Shown here: positions 7,455 through 15,093 of the stretch, piece after piece
Layout: the number at the start of each line of letters is the position of its first letter
How positions within the stretch are numbered: position 1 is the first letter of the stretch
NCBI GenBank assembly: GCA_030765135.1
Contig: JAVCDC010000108.1
Span: 1 to 45,261 of the forward strand
From: Candidatus Tritonobacter lacicola
Lineage (GTDB): Bacteria; Auribacterota; Tritonobacteria; Tritonobacterales; Tritonobacteraceae
Direction of reading: 5' to 3'
Length of the DNA stretch: 45,261 nucleotides
Made by a program: the position numbers and the translations under genes
Notes under the pieces: generated by a model
The model's input: the letters and a program-made list of their open reading frames with translations, nothing else
Databases searched by the model: none
Told to the model about the DNA's origin: nothing

Positions 7455-7484
7455 AAAGTGGAGTAAAATGGTGTAAAGTGGAGG
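7455..7484 (+). promoter_or_regulatory. three tandem MraZ operator boxes
   Basis: Three contiguous decamers, AAAGTGGAGT, AAAATGGTGT and AAAGTGGAGG, have an exact 10-bp period. MraZ is known to bind tandem GTGG/AAAGTG-type repeats spaced one helical turn apart upstream of its own gene. The third box contains the Shine-Dalgarno GGAGG, seven bases before the GTG start, so MraZ binding would cover both early transcribed DNA and the translation signal. Confidence 0.85.
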
Positions 7485-7491
7485 AAAGGCC

Positions 7492-7944
7492 GTGTTTTAC
7501 GGGGAGTATCACCACACCATAGATATCAAGGGGCGCCTCATCATTCCCTCGAAGTTCCGCGCGCCCCTCAAGGACCAGTTCATAGACAGGTTCTTTATCA
7601 CCCAGGGGTTGGACAAATGCCTCTGGGTCTTTACGGAGAACGCGTGGAACGGCCTGGTTCAGAAGGCTAAGAGCTATCCGCTGACGAAAGCCGAACCTAG
7701 AAAGTTCCTGAGGATCCTCTACTCGGGCGCCTTTGAGATAGCATGTGACAAACAGGGGCGGATCAATATACCTGACAAGCTCGTGAAGTACGCGGGCATA
7801 ACCCGCGATGTCGCGATTATCGGCGTCTCGGACAGGTTCGAGATATGGGACATGGCCGCATGGGACGAGTTCAGGCGCGCGGCAGAAGAGCAGTACGAGG
7901 AGATCGCAGAGGGCCTTGGAGGTTACAGTGACCTCAGCCTATAG
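7492..7944 (+). CDS. mraZ: MraZ, transcriptional regulator of the dcw cluster
   Basis: A 150-aa DNA-binding protein of the AbrB/SpoVT fold that forms ring oligomers and represses or tunes the mra/dcw operon. Two MraZ half-domains are visible, each with the DxxGR core: DIKGRLIIPSKFR near the N-terminus and DKQGRINIPDKL near residue 83. It opens the cluster, as usual, with tandem MraZ boxes directly upstream. The GTG start follows GGAGG at good spacing and gives the typical FYGEYHHTIDIKGR N-terminus. Confidence 0.95.
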   Translation: MFYGEYHHTIDIKGRLIIPSKFRAPLKDQFIDRFFITQGLDKCLWVFTENAWNGLVQKAKSYPLTKAEPRKFLRILYSGAFEIACDKQGRINIPDKLVKYAGITRDVAIIGVSDRFEIWDMAAWDEFRRAAEEQYEEIAEGLGGYSDLSL

Positions 7945-7973
7945 CGGCGAAACTCTCAACAAGGGGAGGGAGT

Positions 7974-8126
7974 ATGAAAACTGCAGTCAGGAAGGAGAAC
8001 CTCGGGACTTTGCTCGAGATGAACGGTGCCTTGAACAAAGCAAGAAGGTTGAGAACAACGTACAGGTATTACATCAGGCCGGTAAGGAAGGAGAGCCCTG
8101 AAGGGGGGAAACCACGTACCAGCTGA
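7974..8126 (+). CDS. 50-aa basic small ORF between mraZ and rsmH
   Basis: This small ORF starts with ATG, five bases or so after a strong AAGGGGAGGG Shine-Dalgarno. Its TGA stop overlaps the ATG of rsmH by one base (TGATG), an arrangement typical of translational coupling. The product begins MKTAVRKENLGTLLEMNG, is rich in Arg/Lys with a YRYYIRP segment, and has no membrane helix. I do not recognise a family. A role as a leader peptide that controls rsmH translation, or as a small basic protein, is possible. The tight junctions and good ribosome-binding site are the evidence that it is translated. Confidence 0.6.
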   Translation: MKTAVRKENLGTLLEMNGALNKARRLRTTYRYYIRPVRKESPEGGKPRTS

Positions 8127-9070
8127 TGCCGGAGATCATGGAATTCAGCCACGCGCCGGTCCTCCTCGACGAGGTGCTGGATGGATTGAGTCTCACGGCC
8201 GGGGCCACCGTTGTGGACGGCACGGTCGGGCTGGGCGGGCACGCCGCGGCGATCCTCGATAGGACCGCCCCCGGCGGCAGGCTCATCGGTGTTGATGCCG
8301 ACCGGGAAGCGCTCTCCATGGCGCAAAGGCGGCTCGGCAATTTCGGTAAGCGTGTCACTCTTATCCACGGGAACTTCGCCGATCTGCGGGAGCTTTTGCA
8401 GGACAGGGAGGTTGGGCCGGTCGATGGGGTCCTTTTCGACCTGGGCCCCTCAAGCTACCAGCTTGAATCTCCGGGCAGGGGGTTCAGCTTCAGGCTCGAG
8501 GGCCCCCTTGACATGAGGATGGACCGCGGGACGCGAAAGCGCGCCGCCGACCTGGTCAACAGGCTGGACGGGAGGCGGCTCGAGGACCTGATAAGGGGAT
8601 ACGGCGAGGAGAGGTGGGCGGGGAGGATTTCGAGAGCCATAGTTAGGGAGCGGGAAGGCGGGCCTATCGAGACGACCGCGGAGCTTGCCGCTCTTATCGC
8701 CCGGTGCGTTCCTCGCCGGGGGAGGGCGAGAATCCACCCTGCCACGAGGACGTTTATGGCCCTGCGGATAGCGACGAATGACGAACTGGAAGTTCTCAAG
8801 AAGGGGATATGCTCCGCCGCTGCCGGCCTGCGCGCCGGCGGAAGGCTGTGCGTGATATCGTTTCACTCCCTGGAGGACCGGATCGTGAAGAACGAGTTCC
8901 GGAGGCTCTCCGGCAAATGCTGCTGCCCCCCGGATTTTCCCGTTTGCCGGTGCGGCGCGACGGCGCTTCTGAAAGTGGTGACGCCGAAACCGATAACGCC
9001 CACACGGGAGGAGGTCGCCGGCAACAGGAGAGCGAGGAGCGCGAAACTGCGGGTCGCGGAGGTGCTGTGA
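8126..9070 (+). CDS. rsmH: 16S rRNA (cytosine1402-N4)-methyltransferase RsmH (MraW)
   Basis: SAM-dependent methyltransferase that N4-methylates C1402 in the decoding centre of 16S rRNA. The 314-aa product has the family N-terminus FSHAPVLLDEVLDGL, the SAM-binding loop DGTVGLGGHAAAIL, the LFDLGPSSYQLE motif, the TRTFMALRIATNDEL segment and the ending FHSLEDRIVKNEFR. Length is normal. It is the standard second conserved gene of dcw clusters. The start overlaps the stop of the preceding 50-aa ORF, implying coupled translation. Confidence 0.96.
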   Translation: MPEIMEFSHAPVLLDEVLDGLSLTAGATVVDGTVGLGGHAAAILDRTAPGGRLIGVDADREALSMAQRRLGNFGKRVTLIHGNFADLRELLQDREVGPVDGVLFDLGPSSYQLESPGRGFSFRLEGPLDMRMDRGTRKRAADLVNRLDGRRLEDLIRGYGEERWAGRISRAIVREREGGPIETTAELAALIARCVPRRGRARIHPATRTFMALRIATNDELEVLKKGICSAAAGLRAGGRLCVISFHSLEDRIVKNEFRRLSGKCCCPPDFPVCRCGATALLKVVTPKPITPTREEVAGNRRARSAKLRVAEVL

Positions 9071-9072
9071 AT

Positions 9073-9420
9073 ATGAAGAAGAAGCTTCTGGTTGCCGAGG
9101 ACGAGGCGGTCATCCGCCTCCTGATAAAGAAGGCGGTCGGCGACCGTTTCCACATGGAGGAGGCGGATAACGGGGCGACCGCCCTAGCCAAGGCGAAATG
9201 CACAGAGTACGACTGCGTGCTGACCGATATCCAGATGCCGGGGATGAACGGCCTGGAGCTTCTAGTCAGCCTCAAGAAGGCCAGGCCGAGGGTGAAGGTC
9301 ATCGTCATGACGGCCTCCGGCGACGAGTTCCTCAACTTCGCCAGGGCGCGGGGGGCCCACTCGGTCCTTGAAAAGCCGTTCGGAGTGGATGAATTGATGG
9401 CTTCGTTAAGCGGAATTTAA
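9073..9420 (+). CDS. stand-alone response-regulator receiver domain (CheY-like)
   Basis: A 115-aa single receiver domain with all key residues: acidic pair Glu9/Asp10, phosphoacceptor Asp52 in VLTDIQMPGMNG, Thr80 in VIVMTAS and Lys101 in VLEKPF. No output domain is attached. It starts two bases after rsmH, behind GGAGG; a GTG at 9067 would overlap the rsmH stop. A phosphorylated receiver embedded between rsmH and ftsL is not part of the standard dcw cluster. No histidine kinase is present in the window, so the partner is unknown. It may act by protein-protein contact on a division or pilus component. Confidence 0.92.
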   Translation: MKKKLLVAEDEAVIRLLIKKAVGDRFHMEEADNGATALAKAKCTEYDCVLTDIQMPGMNGLELLVSLKKARPRVKVIVMTASGDEFLNFARARGAHSVLEKPFGVDELMASLSGI

Positions 9421-9463
9421 GTCGCCTTCGCGCTATTAAGGAAAGGCGGGACAGGGGGTAGGG

Positions 9464-9652
9464 TTGAAAACGATCAATGCCGAAAGGCTGAAGCTTGTGA
9501 GGACCCTGGGCGAGCGCGGAATCGGCTACGTCGATAAAATCGAGACGATGGGCATGATGGAAATAATGAAGATTCTCTGGCGCGGGTTCGCGTCCGCCTT
9601 GCCCGGGGTGGAAGGCAGGCTTCCGCCGAGAATCAGGGGTATCACGTTATAG
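9464..9652 (+). CDS. 62-aa hypothetical protein between the receiver gene and ftsL
   Basis: A small ORF starting with TTG behind GGGGGTAGGG. The N-terminal part (KTINAERLKLVRTLGERG) looks helical and charged, followed by a Met-rich segment (METMGMMEIMKI-like) and a Gly/Pro-rich end. No family is recognised and no membrane helix is clear. It lies in the same orientation as its neighbours with 43- and 62-base gaps. Coding status is supported only by position and the ribosome-binding site, so it could be spurious. Confidence 0.4.
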   Translation: MKTINAERLKLVRTLGERGIGYVDKIETMGMMEIMKILWRGFASALPGVEGRLPPRIRGITL

Positions 9653-9714
9653 GCTCGCGGTCCGCCGTTAAAACGGCGCTTCGGGGAATACAGGACGGGA
9701 TTGGAGAGGAGAGC

Positions 9715-10089
9715 ATGGCGCGTAAAAAGAGCAGGAGAAGGTCGAGCAAGCCCGGAAAGCGGTTTTTCGCCCGGTCCATCCGCCTGGGGGTTGTTATCGT
9801 CCTTGCCATCGTTGTCTCGTTCGCGTATGTCTGGCTCCACATCCAGACCGTGAGGCTGGGCTACGCCATTAAAAAGGAAGAGGGGCGGCTCAAGCTCTAC
9901 GGGGAGAGGAGCGATGCCCTGAAGCTCAAGGTAACCAGGCTGAAGGCCCCGAGGCGGATAGAGCGGCTGGTGGAAAAGGGGTCCTGTAATTTTGTTATAC
10001 CGGATGAACGGCGCATCGTAAGGATGAGCGGCAGGCGCCGTATCGGGCGTCTCGCTTTAACGAAGGGATCGATGAGGCACAATCTCTAA
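9715..10089 (+). CDS. ftsL: FtsL-like septum-formation protein
   Basis: A small bitopic division protein expected to form the FtsQ-FtsL-FtsB type complex that activates FtsW/FtsI. The 124-aa product has a very basic cytoplasmic N-terminus (about 1-22), one membrane helix (about 24-43) and a periplasmic heptad-like coiled coil (about 45-90), which is the FtsL plan. Sequence identity in this family is always low, so the call rests on topology plus position between rsmH and ftsI. GAGAGGAG precedes the ATG. Confidence 0.85.
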   Translation: MARKKSRRRSSKPGKRFFARSIRLGVVIVLAIVVSFAYVWLHIQTVRLGYAIKKEEGRLKLYGERSDALKLKVTRLKAPRRIERLVEKGSCNFVIPDERRIVRMSGRRRIGRLALTKGSMRHNL

Positions 10090-10199
10090 CGACCTTCCTC
10101 CGGTTTAAACCATAACATCCTTCACAGCGGTTCGGCATGCCGTCCCCGGAGCATGAACGACGGCATGACGAGCCCTGTAACGGAAAAAAGGCGAGTGAT

Positions 10200-11933
10200 A
10201 TGTCTGTAGCCATCTACAGGGGGCGGACGCTCTTTTTGTGTCTTGCCATCTTTTCTCTCTTCTTACTCCTTGCCTTCCAGCTGGTCTGTATCCAGATGAT
10301 GGAGAACCCGGTCCTCGACGATAAAGCCGAGGGGCAGCACTGTGTCAACATGAGGGTCGAGGCGAAGAGGGGCCGGATTTTCGACTGCAGTAAGAAGGTG
10401 CTCGCCATGAGCGTTCCGGTTAAATCAGTGTACGCCGATCCGAAGCTCGTGCCGGAGCCGGCGCTGGCCGCGAAGAAGCTCTCGGCTGTCCTCGGTGCGG
10501 GAGAGAGGGCCCTCGAGGAGAGACTCAGGAGAAAGAAGAGGTTCGTTTGGCTGGCGAGGAAAGTCGATGACGAGACGGCCGCGCGTGTGGACATGCTTTC
10601 GCTGGAGGGTATCTACCTGACCGACGAGATGAAGCGCTTTTACCCCAACGCCGAGCTTTTGAGCCACGTGCTGGGCTTCGTGGGCATAGATAACGATGGG
10701 CTCGAGGGCATGGAGCTCTACGCCGACGCGTTCCTGAGGGGGAAGCCGGGCTGGAGGGCCATCGTGAGGGACGGCAAACGCAGGGAGATACTCCCCTTCA
10801 GAAGCCAGGACATTCCCCCTGTCGACGGGCGCGACATCATACTCACGATCGATGCGGTTATTCAGAACATAGCCGAGGTGGAGCTTGACAAGGCCTTCAG
10901 GGAGTTCAACGCCAAAGGCGGCAGCTGCATCGTCATGAGGCCCGGTACCGGCGATATCCTGGCCATGGCGAACGTGCCGCCATACAACCCAAACGATGTC
11001 GGGGCGTCTCTGATGGAGAGCCGCCGGAACAGGGCGATGACGGACATGCTCGAGCCGGGCTCGACTTTCAAGGTTATAACGGGCGCCGCCGCTCTCGACA
11101 GGGGGGCGGTGGTGATGGACGACGTCTTTTTCTGCGAGAACGGCGCCTTCAGGACCCACGGCCGCACCCTCCACGATCACCATCCCTACGGGAACCTGAG
11201 CTTCCTGCAGGTCATACAGAAGTCGAGCAATATAGGCGCCGCGAAGGTGGGTATGCGGCTGGGCGAGGAGGGGCTCCATTCCTACATCAGGAGGTTCGGC
11301 TTCGGAGAGCCGACGGGCATAGACTTGCGCGGTGAAGCCGCGGGGATCGTGCATCCATTGAACAGGTGGTCGAAGCTTTCGATCTCGAGAATACCCATGG
11401 GGCACGAGATATCCGTTACCCCCCTTCAGATGATCTGCGCGGTGAGCGCGATCGCCAACGGCGGCTTCCTGATGAAGCCGAGGATAATAGACGGGATCGT
11501 CGATAGCGAGGGCAACGTGCTGAGGAGCTTCACTCCCAGGGTAAGGCGACAGGTCATCGGCGAAGAGTCATCCCGCTGCATGGTCGAGGTAATGAAAGCC
11601 GTTGTGAGCGATCAGGGGACCGCGAGGAGGGCCGTCCTGGAGGGGTACACGGCCGCAGGCAAGACCGGGACCGCCCAGAAAATAGAGGAGGACGGGAGGT
11701 ATTCACACCGATATTTCTTCGGCTCGTTCGTCGGCTTTGCGCCGGCAGATGATCCTGCCATCGCGGTCATCGTCGTCCTCGACGAGCCACGGCCCGTGTA
11801 CTACGGCGGGACGGTGGCGGCGCCTGTGTTCAGGAGCGTGAGCCAGAAAGTGTTGAGCTATCTCGGCGTGCCGCAGGAGGTTCCCGATGTCGAGTTGGCG
11901 GAAGGGGCCATTGCGGCCGGCAGCAGGATTTAA
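10200..11933 (+). CDS. ftsI: division-specific transpeptidase FtsI (class B penicillin-binding protein)
   Basis: A septal peptidoglycan transpeptidase that works with FtsW. From the start chosen here it has 577 aa: a membrane anchor (about 8-30), the PBP dimerisation/pedestal domain with the conserved RGRIFD motif near residue 57, and a transpeptidase domain. The catalytic motifs are intact: SxxK as S288-TFK in EPGSTFK, SxN at about 342-344 (SSN), and KTG at about 488 (AAGKTGTAQ). No PASTA domains are present. ATG 10200 gives the usual short cytoplasmic tail before the anchor. An in-frame ATG at 10137 would add 21 residues but has no ribosome-binding site. Confidence 0.95.
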   Translation: MSVAIYRGRTLFLCLAIFSLFLLLAFQLVCIQMMENPVLDDKAEGQHCVNMRVEAKRGRIFDCSKKVLAMSVPVKSVYADPKLVPEPALAAKKLSAVLGAGERALEERLRRKKRFVWLARKVDDETAARVDMLSLEGIYLTDEMKRFYPNAELLSHVLGFVGIDNDGLEGMELYADAFLRGKPGWRAIVRDGKRREILPFRSQDIPPVDGRDIILTIDAVIQNIAEVELDKAFREFNAKGGSCIVMRPGTGDILAMANVPPYNPNDVGASLMESRRNRAMTDMLEPGSTFKVITGAAALDRGAVVMDDVFFCENGAFRTHGRTLHDHHPYGNLSFLQVIQKSSNIGAAKVGMRLGEEGLHSYIRRFGFGEPTGIDLRGEAAGIVHPLNRWSKLSISRIPMGHEISVTPLQMICAVSAIANGGFLMKPRIIDGIVDSEGNVLRSFTPRVRRQVIGEESSRCMVEVMKAVVSDQGTARRAVLEGYTAAGKTGTAQKIEEDGRYSHRYFFGSFVGFAPADDPAIAVIVVLDEPRPVYYGGTVAAPVFRSVSQKVLSYLGVPQEVPDVELAEGAIAAGSRI

Positions 11934-11934
11934 G

Positions 11935-11980
11935 TTAGATGAGTTATATAAGTTATATGAGTTCAATGAGTTGGTGAGTT
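11935..11980. repeat. single-arm GAGTTNNAT repeat upstream of murE
   Basis: Tandem nonamers GAGTTATAT, AAGTTATAT, GAGTTCAAT, GAGTTGGT and GAGTTTG fill the short gap between ftsI and murE. Unlike the copy at 6362 there is no inverted partner arm. Transcription through it would leave an AU-rich leader just before the murE ribosome-binding site. Confidence 0.6.
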
Positions 11981-12004
11981 TGAAAGTTGGAAGGGAAAGA
12001 TAAA

Positions 12005-13477
12005 GTGCGGATTAATCTGCGGGAGTGCCTTGGTGAGATGAGCGGCCTCGAGATACGGGGCAGGGAGGAGCTCGATATTACCGGCGTGGCTTACGATTCG
12101 AGAATGGTAAGGGATGGGAACATCTTCTTCGCCCTCCCCGGTGCCAGCGACGACGGGGCCGGTTACGTGGATGAGGCTGTTTCACGGGGAGCGGCTGCCG
12201 TCGTCGCACGCGATAATGTCAGTGTCCCGGGCGGCGTCAGCGTTGTCCGCGTCGATAAACCCCGCCGCGCGATGGCGAGGCTCGCCTCCGTCTTTTTCGG
12301 CGCCCCTTCTGGAGATCTCCGCGTTACTGGAATAACCGGCACCAACGGCAAGACGACAACGGCATACCTCCTCTGCGCTGTTCTGGAGGCGGGCGGGCGA
12401 AGGTGCGGCCTTATAGGCTCGGTGGAGTACCGCCTGGGCGAGAGGGCTATTCCGGCGCGGCTCACGACGCCCCAGTCGTCGGACATCCAGTCTATGCTCC
12501 GGGAGATGGTCGGTTCAGGATGCCGCTGCGCCGTCATGGAGGTATCCTCGCACGGCCTTCACCAGGGGCGCACGGACTGCGTCGATTTCGATGCGGCCAT
12601 ATTCACCAATCTCGCCTCAGACCACCTCGACTATCACGGGAGCATGGATAATTACCGCGAGGCGAAGCTCGGTCTCTTTCGCTCTCTTCCCGCGGTGCCC
12701 GGCGCGTTCGCCGTTATTAACGGCGATGACCCGGCGGCCCCTGCCTTCATGGAAAGTGCCGGGTGCGGAAAGCTTACCTACGGCGTGGGCGGCGGCAACG
12801 ACGTCAGGGCCGTCGGGATGGTCCCGGCGGAGAGAGGCTCCGAGTTCCTGGCGGAAACGCCGTGGGGCAGTTTCAAGGTAGCGATAAACCTCCCGGGGCT
12901 TCACAACGTCTATAACGCGCTCGCGGCCCTGGCGGCCGGCCTCTGCCTGGGAACTGAGGCGGAAGCCGCCGTCTCCGGCCTCGGGAGTGTCCGGAGCGTG
13001 CCCGGCAGGTTTGAGCCGGTGGAGTGCGGCCAGCCTTTCCACGTTATCGTCGATTACGCGCACACGGAGGACGGCCTGAGAAAAGTCATGGAGACGGCCC
13101 GTGCCGTTTTCGGCGGTCGCGTTCTCCTGGTGTTCGGGTGCGGGGGCGACCGGGACAGGTCCAAGCGACCGGGAATGGGAAGGGTCGCCTCCGACCTTGC
13201 CGACGTGGCCATCATTACCTCCGATAATCCCCGCGGGGAGGATCCCCTCGCCATCATAGAAGAAATTAGAAGCGGGTTTAAGGGGGGAGAATACGAGGTC
13301 GTTCCCGACAGGAGGGAGGCGGTTGCCAGGACGCTCGAGCTGGCGGGTGAGGGGGATGCGGTTCTCATAGCGGGGAAGGGGCACGAGTCCTACCAGGAGT
13401 TTGCCGACTTTGTGGTTCCCTTCAACGACCGGGAGGTGGCGCAGCGGATACTGGCAGAGATGGGATACAAACAATGA
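12005..13477 (+). CDS. murE: UDP-MurNAc-tripeptide synthetase MurE (meso-diaminopimelate type)
   Basis: Cytosolic ATP-dependent ligase adding the third residue to UDP-MurNAc-L-Ala-D-Glu. The 490-aa protein has the Mur ligase domain order: N-terminal UDP-binding domain with YDSRMVRDGNIFFAL, the ATP loop GITGTNGKTTTAYLL near residue 110, the central ASDHLDYHGS motif, and the C-terminal domain. The DNPR motif (TSDNPRGEDP) is the known signature for meso-DAP rather than lysine, so this cell probably makes DAP-type peptidoglycan. GTG 12005 is preferred because GGAAGGGA lies eight to nine bases upstream; an in-frame TTG at 11987 lies upstream within the repeat. Confidence 0.95.
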   Translation: MRINLRECLGEMSGLEIRGREELDITGVAYDSRMVRDGNIFFALPGASDDGAGYVDEAVSRGAAAVVARDNVSVPGGVSVVRVDKPRRAMARLASVFFGAPSGDLRVTGITGTNGKTTTAYLLCAVLEAGGRRCGLIGSVEYRLGERAIPARLTTPQSSDIQSMLREMVGSGCRCAVMEVSSHGLHQGRTDCVDFDAAIFTNLASDHLDYHGSMDNYREAKLGLFRSLPAVPGAFAVINGDDPAAPAFMESAGCGKLTYGVGGGNDVRAVGMVPAERGSEFLAETPWGSFKVAINLPGLHNVYNALAALAAGLCLGTEAEAAVSGLGSVRSVPGRFEPVECGQPFHVIVDYAHTEDGLRKVMETARAVFGGRVLLVFGCGGDRDRSKRPGMGRVASDLADVAIITSDNPRGEDPLAIIEEIRSGFKGGEYEVVPDRREAVARTLELAGEGDAVLIAGKGHESYQEFADFVVPFNDREVAQRILAEMGYKQ

Positions 13478-13627
13478 CCAATGACCAATGTTCAATGGAA
13501 AAAAAAGATATACACGAATAGAACAATGAAAAATGCAAATTGCAAAGTGCAAATTGGAATGAAAAAATTTCAGGAAATAATGACCAGGCACTTTGATTTT
13601 TATACTTTGCACTCTTCACTTTGCATT
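13473..13627. repeat. murE-murF gap: ATTGGTC-type and TGCAAA-type word repeats
   Basis: The gap opens with AATGACCAATGACCAATG, tandem words whose reverse complement matches ATTGGATATTGGATATTGG at 45089-45134. A second element follows: left arm AATGCAAATTGCAAAGTGCAAA (here 13529-13550 approximately), and right arm TTTGCACTCTTCACTTTGCA as the inverted form, with about 55 unrelated bases between. Neither encodes protein. Confidence 0.65.
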
Positions 13628-13642
13628 GAATCGAGTGTGCCA

Positions 13643-13665
13643 ATGCCCCTTACAAGGGCATTTTT
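13643..13665 (+). terminator. terminator-like hairpin ahead of murF
   Basis: ATGCCC, loop CTTACAA, GGGCAT, then TTTT. The stem is 6 bp with a T-run, which fits a weak intrinsic terminator. It lies inside the dcw run, 34 bases before the murF start, so it may attenuate transcription into the downstream cluster. Confidence 0.5.
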
Positions 13666-13698
13666 AAGAATGGTGTGCATGGTATTGTGGAAGCGGTA

Positions 13699-15093
13699 AT
13701 GATCAAAGATATTTTGGAGTACACGGGGGGTGAGCTGGCGGCCGGCTCTCAGGATGCGGAGATAGGCTCCATCTCGACCGATTCGCGGACGATAAAGGAG
13801 GGCCAGCTCTTCATAGCGCTCAGGGGGGAGAACTTCGACGGCCATGAGTTCATAGGCGACGCACTTGCCGCAGGGTGCGGCGGTTTTGTGGCGTCGAGGG
13901 ACTCGCGGATCCCCAGGCGGCTGTCGGCCGGTGCCGCCGGCATTATTGTCGAAGATACAACGAAGGCCCTGGGAGATATAGCGGCGGGGTACCGGTCGAG
14001 GTTTAATGTGAGGGTTGTCGGCGTGACGGGAAGCAACGGGAAGACGACCACGAAGGAGATGATCGCGCGCATATCGTCAGGGAGGTACGGAACGCTGAAG
14101 AGCAGGGGGACGTTCAACAACCAGGTCGGTCTACCCCTCACGCTGCTGGAGCTTGACGGGCGCCACGAAGTCGCTGTCCTGGAGATGGGTGCCTCCAGAA
14201 GGGGTGACATCGCCTACCTCGCCGGCATCGCTGTTCCGAGCATCGGCGTGATCACGAACGTAAGCCCGGCGCATTACGGCTACTTCAAGTCGATCGAGGC
14301 CGTCGCCGCTACCAAAGAGGAGCTCCTGGCCGCTCTCGCGGGCGAGAGGATGGCCGTCTTAAACGGTGACGATGAGCTCCTCGCCGGGGCGGGAAAGAGG
14401 CACACGGGGCCGAAGCTGTTCTTCGGTGCCGGCGGCCGCTGCGACGTCAGGGCTGAGGACGTTCGCGTCGGCCCGGACGGCAGGCCCTGCTTCAGAATCG
14501 CGACCCGGGGAGGGGAACCGTCGCAGCCCATCCTTCTGGGCGCCGTGGGTCGCCACAATATCTTTAACGCCCTGGCCGCCGCCTGCGTCGGCCTGTTCCT
14601 CCGCCTGGACCTTGAGGATATAGCGGCTTCTCTGGATGGTTTCGGCGGGCTTCCGATGAGAATGCAGCGGTCCGTGGTGGCGGGCGTCACGATTATAAAC
14701 GACGCTTATAACGCAAACCCCGCCTCCGTGGAGGCGGCGCTGAGGACGTTCGCGTCGATGGATATTCACGGGAAAAGGTTCGTCCTGATGGGCGACATGC
14801 TGGAGCTGGGAGAGATCACACAATTAGCCCACAGGAGGGCGGGAATGCTGGCCGGCGAACTCGGGATGGACGGACTCGTCGGGGTGGGCCGGCTGGTGCA
14901 GGATGCAGTGCGGGGCTGCCGTGAGGTTTCAACCGCCTGCGCGTGCACGGCCTCCTCGAAGGAGGAGGCCGTCGATATCCTTGCCGGAAAGCTGGAGGAG
15001 GGGGACGCCCTGTTAATCAAGGGCTCGCGAAAGAACAGGCTCGAGGAGTGCGCTGAGCTTTTGGGAGCCCGCCTCGGCGGAGGTCCGGGATGA
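13699..15093 (+). CDS. murF: UDP-MurNAc-tripeptide-D-alanyl-D-alanine ligase MurF
   Basis: Adds the D-Ala-D-Ala dipeptide to complete the UDP-MurNAc-pentapeptide. The 464-aa protein has the SIGSISTDSRTIKEGQLF-like N-domain (here STDSRTIKEGQLFIAL), the ATP-binding VTGSNGKTTTKEM loop, the NNQVGLPLTLLEL motif specific to MurF, and INDAYNANPAS in the C-domain. Length is normal. ATG 13699 follows GGAAGCGG; an upstream ATG at 13675 would add eight residues. The stop overlaps the start of a 45-aa ORF (ATGA). The D-Ala-D-Ala ligase gene that supplies its substrate is not in this window. Confidence 0.95.
   Translation: MIKDILEYTGGELAAGSQDAEIGSISTDSRTIKEGQLFIALRGENFDGHEFIGDALAAGCGGFVASRDSRIPRRLSAGAAGIIVEDTTKALGDIAAGYRSRFNVRVVGVTGSNGKTTTKEMIARISSGRYGTLKSRGTFNNQVGLPLTLLELDGRHEVAVLEMGASRRGDIAYLAGIAVPSIGVITNVSPAHYGYFKSIEAVAATKEELLAALAGERMAVLNGDDELLAGAGKRHTGPKLFFGAGGRCDVRAEDVRVGPDGRPCFRIATRGGEPSQPILLGAVGRHNIFNALAAACVGLFLRLDLEDIAASLDGFGGLPMRMQRSVVAGVTIINDAYNANPASVEAALRTFASMDIHGKRFVLMGDMLELGEITQLAHRRAGMLAGELGMDGLVGVGRLVQDAVRGCREVSTACACTASSKEEAVDILAGKLEEGDALLIKGSRKNRLEECAELLGARLGGGPG

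Noticed and set aside
10137-10199. 21-residue upstream extension of FtsI
   Set aside because: The upstream ATG has no ribosome-binding site and the extra residues show no family resemblance; ATG 10200 gives a normal short cytoplasmic tail.
10425-11405. 326-codon minus-strand frame opposite ftsI
   Set aside because: Shadow of the ftsI coding strand; no ribosome-binding site or protein family resemblance.
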